From the NCBI GenBank assembly GCA_034440595.1, contig JAWXCH010000078.1, positions 1-13,048 of the forward strand: a DNA stretch of 13,048 bases, in the 5' to 3' direction. The stretch is from JAWXCH01 sp034440595 (GTDB lineage Bacteria; Planctomycetota; Planctomycetia; Pirellulales; JALHPA01). The translations under genes and the position numbers were made by a program. A model generated the notes under the pieces. The model ran no database searches, was not told the DNA's origin, and was given only the letters and a program-made list of their open reading frames with translations. Below are positions 7,412 to 13,048 of the stretch, piece by piece; the first letter of the stretch is position 1; each line of letters begins with the position of its first letter.

Positions 7412-8121
7412 TACTGCTTCGCTCCTTCCAGTTCTGTACGTTCACTGGAGGAGATCTCATCAAGCGTCGCATGCTGACTCAGTTGCAAGGCACGGATATA
7501 CGCGGCGATGGCCCACCGATCCGCGACAGAGACCTGATTATTGAACGGATACATAGTTCCGTAACCATGCGTCATGACTTCAAAGAAGTACCCAACCGGC
7601 ATGCCTCGTAAGCGGTCGCTGTGGTAGGTCGGTGGTCGCGGAAAACCGCGCTGCACAATCATGCCATTGCCGGTGCCAACGCGATCGTGGCAATTGCTGC
7701 AATAGATGTTGAACCGCTCTTGCCCGCGTGCGAGCAGTGTCTCGGACAACTTCACCTGAGCAGGTAGTTCGCTGACAAATGCGTCACTGACTTTGCCTGT
7801 AAAATAGGCGTCGTCTTCTCGCAGTTGGCCGCGAGCAATCGTATTCGCCACGACAGGTCGCATCGTGCGTTGATCGTCGAAGAACTCGGTCTTCTCGGCA
7901 GGCTCGTAGCGCGGTTGATCGTACATGTCGGAGTGGCAGCCGCTGATCGTCAGCAACGCGAGCACCACACCGGTTACATAGCACCCCAGGCGCAACGGTG
8001 CGACAGCAGCCCATGTCCGGCCGGCCAACCTCGATCGATCTTTTAAGTGACTTCCGTTAAGCACGACAAAATTCGCGATAAAATTCGGAAATAAATGACC
8101 TACATACCTAACTACAACCAC
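7411..8121 (-). CDS. actE: Alternative complex III subunit ActE (lipid-anchored monohaem cytochrome c)
   Basis: ActE is the monohaem cytochrome subunit of ACIII and passes electrons towards the terminal oxidase. The haem motif is CSNCH (Cys141, Cys144, His145, counted from the GTG at 8121), and Met190 in GYGTMYPF is the likely axial ligand. DRWAIAAYIRALQLSQ near the C-terminus is strongly typical of ActE. A lipobox TISGC puts the lipidated Cys at 62, after the hydrophobic run GVVLALLTI, so the mature protein is a periplasmic lipoprotein. The start is uncertain: GTG at 8121 gives an unusually long 61-residue leader rich in AT codons. In-frame GTG at 8064, TTG at 8028 or TTG at 7995 (leader beginning Met-Arg-Leu-Gly, 19 residues before the Cys) fit a lipoprotein better. 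None has a clear Shine-Dalgarno. It ends one base into actF. Confidence 0.92.
   Translation of the reverse strand: MVVVRYVGHLFPNFIANFVVLNGSHLKDRSRLAGRTWAAVAPLRLGCYVTGVVLALLTISGCHSDMYDQPRYEPAEKTEFFDDQRTMRPVVANTIARGQLREDDAYFTGKVSDAFVSELPAQVKLSETLLARGQERFNIYCSNCHDRVGTGNGMIVQRGFPRPPTYHSDRLRGMPVGYFFEVMTHGYGTMYPFNNQVSVADRWAIAAYIRALQLSQHATLDEISSSERTELEGAKQ
7422..7427 (-). promoter_or_regulatory. Shine-Dalgarno of actF
   Basis: AAGGAG on the - strand lies 10 nt before the ATG at 7411, within the last codons of actE. It supports the TAATG stop/start overlap. Confidence 0.65.
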
Positions 8122-8132
8122 GCATCTCTACA

Positions 8133-8723
8133 TTACCACTGCACCGAACTGACCTTCACCGCTCCCAGTGTCTCCATGAACGACTGCGTTTCGTCCAGCT
8201 TGAACAGCGGATCCCGCGCTTCGATACACAAAAAGAAACGATCCTGAGACGCCAGGCTAAATTCAGGCAAATTGAACACTGGGTGGTACGGCATTGGCAG
8301 GCCATTCATGGCCAGCATCCCTAACACCGCGGTCAACGACGCACACAAAATTGTCAACTCAAACGTAACCGGTATAAACGCGGGCCAACTATGATCCGGA
8401 CGTCCACCAATATTCAGCGGATAATCGATCACATTGACCCAGTACTGAAACGCATAACCGCCGATCCCGCCAATAATCCCGCCAATCAGCACCAGCAGGG
8501 GGAGCTTTGATTTCTTAAAACCGAGCGCCTCGGACAACCCTTCGATCGGCATTGGCGAATATCCATCCATCCGGCGGTAACCCTTGGCATGCGCAGCCTC
8601 TGCCGCATGGAGCAAATCGTGCGGCTCCACGAACTCGGCCATCAGCCCGTACAGGCCATGTGCCGTGTCCAGGGAAACAGCGTCCAGGAATAGGTTTTTC
8701 GAATTGTCGACCGGGGGATGCAT
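8133..8723 (-). CDS. actD: Alternative complex III subunit ActD (DUF3341 membrane protein)
   Basis: ActD is a small membrane subunit of ACIII without redox cofactors. The 196-residue protein matches DUF3341 in layout: a soluble N-terminal ferredoxin-like part with GLMAEFVEPHDLLHAAEAA and YSPMPIEGL, then two membrane helices (about 74-95 and 115-139). YPLNIGGRP and IPVTFELTIL lie between and into the second helix. The C-terminal soluble tail (FFLCIEARDPLF...) closes the domain. The first ~22 residues look like a short extension relative to the usual start near LYGLMAEF. The ATG at 8723 is the most upstream clear start; no good Shine-Dalgarno is seen, so a start a little further in cannot be excluded. 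It lies 52 nt after actC, and its stop is 11 nt before the GTG candidate of actE. Confidence 0.92.
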   Translation of the reverse strand: MHPPVDNSKNLFLDAVSLDTAHGLYGLMAEFVEPHDLLHAAEAAHAKGYRRMDGYSPMPIEGLSEALGFKKSKLPLLVLIGGIIGGIGGYAFQYWVNVIDYPLNIGGRPDHSWPAFIPVTFELTILCASLTAVLGMLAMNGLPMPYHPVFNLPEFSLASQDRFFLCIEARDPLFKLDETQSFMETLGAVKVSSVQW

Positions 8724-8775
8724 AATTTCGTCTGGCTCAATCCTACTTATATCCGTCGCTCAATATATTTGCCTA

Positions 8776-10215
8776 TCAATGTTTACTGCCGTCGGCAGCG
8801 CTGGCAGCGCCGGCTGCGGCAAGTCGTTCCTGATCGGCTTGTTCGTCCAATTGTTCGACCAGTTCGCGCATCTCAAATATCGAAATGACCGGCAAGAACC
8901 GAATGAACAAAAACAGCAGCGTCAAAAACAGCCCGATCGTACCGATGTACAGCATCCAGTCCCAGCGCGTGGGATAATACATGCCCCACGAACTAGGCAG
9001 AAAATCACGGTGTAGGCTGGTCACCACGATCACAAATCGTTCCAACCACATGCCGATGTTTGCAATGATCGCAATAATGAACAGCAACACGGGCGTGGTC
9101 CGGATTCTGCGCGACCAGAGAAACTGCGGCACAATTACATTACACAAAATCAGCGACCAATACGCCGGAGCGTATGGACCGAAAGCGCGATTCCGGACCA
9201 GGTACTCTTCGTAGGTGCTGGCACTGTACCAGCCAAAGAAGACTTCCATCGCATAGCCATAGGCTACCATCAAGCCGGTAGCCAGCATCACCTTGGCCAT
9301 GTTGTCCAAGTGGCGATCGGTAATAAAATCCTGCAAACCATAAGCGGCGCGCAGCGGAATGGCCAGCGTCAGCACCATCGCAAAACCAGAGTAGATCGCA
9401 CCGGCGACAAAGTACGGCGGGAAGATCGTCACATGCCAGCCGGGAATCACCGACGTGGCAAAGTCAAAGCCGACGATCGTATGAACCGACACCACCAGAG
9501 GTGTAGCCAATCCGGCCAGCAGCAAATAGGCGGTGTGATACCGATGCCAATGGATTGCCGAACCGCGCCACCCCATCGCCATCAGCCCGTAAACGGTTCG
9601 GCCAACGCGATGCGTTGAACGATCGCGCAGTGTGGCCAAGTCGGGGATCAAACCGACGTACCAGAACATCAGCGACACCAGCGAATAGGTCGAAACCGCA
9701 AATACGTCCCACACCAGCGCACTGCGAAACTGCGGCCACATTCCCATCGTGTTTGGATAGGGAGTCAGCCAGTAAAACAGATAGATGCGACCTAAATGCA
9801 ATAGCGGATACAACCCGGCACAAGCCACGGCGAACAGCGTCATGGCCTCAGCAAAGCGATTGATACTGGTGCGCCAAGGCTGATTGAGCAATAGCAGGAC
9901 CGCCGAGATCAGCGTGCCGGCGTGACCGATACCGATCCACCAGACAAAGTTAATAATGGCAAAGCCCCAGGCCACCGGAATATTGATACCCCAGATGCCA
10001 ACTCCTTTGACCAGCAGAACCATGATCGAGTAGATCATCATCATCATCAGTGCAAAGCCGATCAAAAATCCGACCCACCAGCCGCGCGATGTCCCGCGAG
10101 TGAGGACGATCGAGCTGATCTTGTCGGTCACCGTCGAGAATGTGTGCCCGGCGCCAAGGATATCCTGGCTCGGCCCGTTCGATCGCTCTTCGGTGTCTTT
10201 ATCGTGCTGGCTCAT
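8776..10215 (-). CDS. actC: Alternative complex III subunit ActC (NrfD/PsrC-like quinol-site membrane protein)
   Basis: ActC is the NrfD/PsrC-type membrane subunit thought to hold the quinol-oxidation site of ACIII, next to the iron-sulfur subunit ActB. The 479-residue protein has about ten hydrophobic segments between residues 46 and 442. Recognisable family wording includes WWIGIGHAGTLISA (His98), LYPLLHLGR (His140), VWDVFAVSTY (Asp170), AIHWHRYHTAYLLLAGLATPL and the GWHVTIFPPYFVAGAIYSG loop. His140 and Asp170 lie in the region I recall as the quinol/proton site of this family. A hydrophilic N-terminal tail (about 1-42) and a charged coiled-coil-like C-terminal tail (about 448-479) are presumably cytoplasmic. 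The ATG at 10215 starts 10 nt after the actB stop, which fits translational coupling; no Shine-Dalgarno is obvious. Confidence 0.95.
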   Translation of the reverse strand: MSQHDKDTEERSNGPSQDILGAGHTFSTVTDKISSIVLTRGTSRGWWVGFLIGFALMMMMIYSIMVLLVKGVGIWGINIPVAWGFAIINFVWWIGIGHAGTLISAVLLLLNQPWRTSINRFAEAMTLFAVACAGLYPLLHLGRIYLFYWLTPYPNTMGMWPQFRSALVWDVFAVSTYSLVSLMFWYVGLIPDLATLRDRSTHRVGRTVYGLMAMGWRGSAIHWHRYHTAYLLLAGLATPLVVSVHTIVGFDFATSVIPGWHVTIFPPYFVAGAIYSGFAMVLTLAIPLRAAYGLQDFITDRHLDNMAKVMLATGLMVAYGYAMEVFFGWYSASTYEEYLVRNRAFGPYAPAYWSLILCNVIVPQFLWSRRIRTTPVLLFIIAIIANIGMWLERFVIVVTSLHRDFLPSSWGMYYPTRWDWMLYIGTIGLFLTLLFLFIRFLPVISIFEMRELVEQLDEQADQERLAAAGAASAADGSKH

Positions 10216-10225
10216 TGCGCTTGCG

Positions 10226-13048
10226 TTATGATCTGCTCAGTTCAGTCCCGATATCGGCCGGATTGGTCAATTTGGCCAGATAGGTCGTACGTGGGCGAAC
10301 TCCTAGCTCCTCTAAAACCCCGTAATTCAATGGATCTGCCCGACGTTTCGAAACCTCGCTGTTCGGATCCTTGGTGTCTCCAAAAACAATTGCCCGTGCC
10401 GGACAGGCTTGTTGGCAGGCGGTCTGCAATGTTCCGTCTGGAATGGTGACCTCGCCAGTTTCGATCGAGTGATTCTTGGCAGCGATGCGGGCCATGTTGA
10501 CGCGCTGCACGCAGTAGGTGCATTTTTCCATGACACCGCGGCTGCGCACGGTCACTTCAGGATTACGCAACATCTTCAGCACGGGCGTGGTTTCATCCAC
10601 GTACTGTAAGAAGTTGAAGCGACGCACCTTGTAGGGGCAGTTATTCGAACAATAACGAGTTCCCACACAGCGGTTGTAGGTCATCTCGTTGATACCCTCC
10701 GGGCTGTGCGTGGTCGCAGCGACCGGGCAAACCACCTCGCAGGGGGCATTTTCGCAATGCTGGCAAAGCATCGGCTGATGGGTTGCCTCTGGCTGCTCTT
10801 CGGTGCCGTCATAGTAGAGGTCGATGCGCATCCATTGCATTTCACGCCCGGCGATCACCTGCTCCTTGCCGACGACAGGAATGTTGTTCTCGGCCTGACA
10901 GGCGACGACACAGGCATTGCAACCGGTGCAGGCAGTCATGTTGATCGACATGCCCCATTGGAACTGACCCTCCAAGACACGCTCGGGCAGTAAAGTCGGC
11001 GGACCTTTTTCACCGAAGGGATGATGGTTCGCGGCGTGGACTTTTAGATGGACCCCACCATGTTCATCAGCGTGTTTCTTATCATGCCCTTCGTTGTCCT
11101 TCTTACCGTGCTCCTTCTTGGATTTTTCGAGATTCTGAAGGTCCAGCTTGTATTCGTTGAGCGTCCCCTTGTGGACGATATTTCGTCCTTCAACATTGTG
11201 GTGGATTTGCGTACTGGCCAGCGGGTAGATCTCGCCCGTTTTACTGAGCTTTAACCCTGCACCCAGCGCCTGGCCGCTGTTCGACCAGATTTCGTAGGCA
11301 CTGAATCCATGACCGACGGCGGTACGACCGCCGCGCTTGCGACCGTAGCCAAAAAACAACGTGGCACACTGATTCGGATGACCGGGCACCATCCAGATCG
11401 GCCCGTTAACGCTGCGCCCTTCGTACTCCAGCTTGACCATATCGCCATTAGTGACGCCGTACTTTTCGGCCGTCGCCTTGGAAACAAGGACAGCGTTGTC
11501 CCAGGTCAGTTTGGTCAGTGGCTTGGGGAGTTCTTGCAACCAGCCATTGTTGGCCCAGCTTCCGTCACCGATGTGCGGATCCAGCAAGAACGAAACCTGC
11601 AATGTGTCCGGCGCGGCTGCACCAGCTTTTACAAAGGGCGAAGCCTGCACCGCAGTCTGCACCTGCTCGGCGGTAATATTGGCAGTGACCGTAAGCTCCT
11701 TGGAAGCACTTTCCGGAATCAAGCCGTCATGCACAGCCTTGTTCCAGCCCGCATCAAAACCATTCGGCCACTGCTCGGTCCAAGTCGCACGCACCGAGTC
11801 GTAGGTTGGGACCAGTGACTGATCCACCAAGGCGGACATGAGGTCGTACACGGTGCGGCTGTCGTACAGCGGTGCAATCAATGGCTGCACAATGCTGGCT
11901 GTACCATCGAACGATCGCGTATCTCCCCAGCCTTCCAGGAAATGGCAGGCCGGTATGTGCCAGTGGCATAGCTCCGAGGTTTCGTCCTCGTACATGCCAA
12001 AATGGACCGACAGCTTGGCCTTTTGCAACGCCTTGGCAAATTCAAATCCAGCGGGCGTGTTGTAGACCGGATTGCTGTCAAACATCACCAGCACATCAAC
12101 CTTGTCGGCATTTAGGTCGCGAACCAGGGTCTCGATTGCACTCATCGAGCTGCCATCGTTCGTGTCGACTGCGGCGATATAGCGAACCGTCTTGCCGACA
12201 TTCTCCAATTCTTGATTGATGGCCAGCGCCACCAGGTGCACTAATTCCGGCTGTTGTTCTCCGACCACAACTAGCGATCGGCCACGATTGGCACGCAGAT
12301 CGTTGGCAACGGTTCGAACCCATAAGGCGTGCGCTTCTTTCTTGGGATCAAACGTCGCGGAGGGACTGGCTGCCGCGGCGGTCGCTGCTGCCTGAAACGG
12401 TGCCAGACCAAGCTCGGCTGCCAGTGCCAAGGCAAAGTCTGCCACAGAGCTAGGAGGAAGAGCCAACCGATGATCGGCAGTGGCACCGGTCGGCGTCACA
12501 GTGCTCTCCACCACGTACAGGCGATTCATTTCGGTGTTCTGGCCCAGTACCGTCCGTCCGGACATAAAATCGCGGGCATTCCGCACCGCCGATGGCCCGC
12601 TACACAGAAAATCTGAGTCCAGCGACAAAACAACTTTTGCTTGATCGTACTGGAAGACGGGGGTCGCATTCTGTCCAAAGGCCGTCTTCACCGCCGAACG
12701 TGAATGATCGCGATGCTCGACTTCATACGTCAGCCACTGTGCTGCTGGATACTTCGCAACAAAGGCGGCCTTCTGCAGTATCAACGTCGGCGAGCTGCTC
12801 GGAGCACTCAAGACGTACATGCCCGCTCCGCGAAGCTCTTCGGCAGGCATGCTCCCACGCAGCGATTGCAAAAACGCTTCCCATGTGGATATTTCCCCTA
12901 GATGCTTAAATGTCTGCGACCGATCGGGGTCGTACATCGTCAGAATGGTCGCTTGAGCCTTGGCGTCGGTGGCACCCAGACTGGCCGGGTGCAGCGGGTT
13001 ACCCTCAATCTTGATCGGGCGACCAATGGCGCTAGTCACCAGCAAACC
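10226..13048 (-). CDS. actB: Alternative complex III subunit ActB, iron-sulfur subunit fused to a molybdopterin-oxidoreductase-like domain (5' end outside window)
   Basis: ActB is the large peripheral subunit of ACIII, carrying electrons from the quinol site to the haems. The visible 940 residues lack the N-terminus: the frame stays open to base 13048, and the TTG at 13045 lies mid-domain just before GRPIKIEGNPLHP. Residues ~1-600 form a molybdopterin-oxidoreductase-like domain (CHWHIPACHFLEGWGD; C-terminal MopB-like lobe about 480-600), which in characterised ACIII holds no molybdenum. A His/Lys-rich linker (about 641-676) leads to the ferredoxin-like region (699-890). Its cysteines are CTGCNACVVAC, CQHCENAPCEVVC, CVGTRYCSNNC, CTYC and CQQAC, 15 in all. 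That is the exact number for three [4Fe-4S] and one [3Fe-4S] cluster, as known for ActB. A Tat signal is expected upstream of the window, as is actA. Confidence 0.96.
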   Translation of the reverse strand, partial: GLLVTSAIGRPIKIEGNPLHPASLGATDAKAQATILTMYDPDRSQTFKHLGEISTWEAFLQSLRGSMPAEELRGAGMYVLSAPSSSPTLILQKAAFVAKYPAAQWLTYEVEHRDHSRSAVKTAFGQNATPVFQYDQAKVVLSLDSDFLCSGPSAVRNARDFMSGRTVLGQNTEMNRLYVVESTVTPTGATADHRLALPPSSVADFALALAAELGLAPFQAAATAAAASPSATFDPKKEAHALWVRTVANDLRANRGRSLVVVGEQQPELVHLVALAINQELENVGKTVRYIAAVDTNDGSSMSAIETLVRDLNADKVDVLVMFDSNPVYNTPAGFEFAKALQKAKLSVHFGMYEDETSELCHWHIPACHFLEGWGDTRSFDGTASIVQPLIAPLYDSRTVYDLMSALVDQSLVPTYDSVRATWTEQWPNGFDAGWNKAVHDGLIPESASKELTVTANITAEQVQTAVQASPFVKAGAAAPDTLQVSFLLDPHIGDGSWANNGWLQELPKPLTKLTWDNAVLVSKATAEKYGVTNGDMVKLEYEGRSVNGPIWMVPGHPNQCATLFFGYGRKRGGRTAVGHGFSAYEIWSNSGQALGAGLKLSKTGEIYPLASTQIHHNVEGRNIVHKGTLNEYKLDLQNLEKSKKEHGKKDNEGHDKKHADEHGGVHLKVHAANHHPFGEKGPPTLLPERVLEGQFQWGMSINMTACTGCNACVVACQAENNIPVVGKEQVIAGREMQWMRIDLYYDGTEEQPEATHQPMLCQHCENAPCEVVCPVAATTHSPEGINEMTYNRCVGTRYCSNNCPYKVRRFNFLQYVDETTPVLKMLRNPEVTVRSRGVMEKCTYCVQRVNMARIAAKNHSIETGEVTIPDGTLQTACQQACPARAIVFGDTKDPNSEVSKRRADPLNYGVLEELGVRPRTTYLAKLTNPADIGTELSRS

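Noticed and set aside
10031..10050. Short ATC/CAT tandem giving four consecutive Met in ActC.
   Set aside because: It is a brief microsatellite-like run inside a transmembrane helix, where Met is well tolerated. There is no frameshift or other sign of function.
10226..13048. Possible separate formate-dehydrogenase or nitrate-reductase-type molybdoenzyme.
   Set aside because: The fused Fe-S region with 15 cysteines, followed by actC, actD, actE and actF, identifies it as ActB, which in known cases lacks molybdenum.
1..13048. CRISPR arrays, tRNA or rRNA genes, insertion sequences or phage genes.
   Set aside because: No direct-repeat array, cloverleaf, rRNA-like stretch, transposase or integrase was seen on either strand. 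The window is a housekeeping energy-metabolism locus.

Overview
The window is a stretch of bacterial chromosome that encodes most of an aerobic respiratory chain module. I read it as the operon for alternative complex III (ACIII, quinol:cytochrome c oxidoreductase) followed directly by a caa3-type haem-copper oxygen reductase. The gene order, the A2-type oxidase subunit I and the mixed use of Shine-Dalgarno sequences suggest a planctomycete, possibly a Pirellula/Rhodopirellula relative. That assignment is an inference from protein flavour and organisation only; no rRNA or other marker is present.

Layout: the left end (2-829, + strand) holds the 3' part of a GH13 gene best read as treZ (malto-oligosyltrehalose trehalohydrolase), whose 5' end lies outside the window. 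A short intergenic stretch (830-1000) separates it from the convergent respiratory genes and carries a compact double hairpin (898-944) that looks like a dispersed palindromic repeat and may help end transcription. Everything from 1001 to the right edge is on the - strand. In transcription order, right to left, it reads: actB (5' end off the window), actC, actD, actE, actF, a small single-TM protein of unknown function, an SCO-family copper chaperone, then ctaC (subunit II fused to cytochrome c), ctaD (subunit I), ctaE (subunit III) and ctaF (subunit IV). The genes are packed with 1-29 nt overlaps or short gaps, so they probably form one operon. Its promoter, and the expected actA (multihaem cytochrome c), should lie beyond position 13048.

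Function: ActC/ActF/ActD form the membrane part of ACIII and ActB carries the iron-sulfur wire. ActE is a lipid-anchored monohaem cytochrome. Electrons from quinol should pass through these to the cytochrome c domain fused to CtaC, then CuA, haem a and the haem a3/CuB centre of CtaD, where O2 is reduced. SCO supplies copper to CuA. All key metal ligands that can be checked are intact and no gene is frameshifted. The parts least explained by known biology are the small conserved protein between actF and sco, the His/Lys-rich linker inside ActB, and the uncertain translation start of actE.
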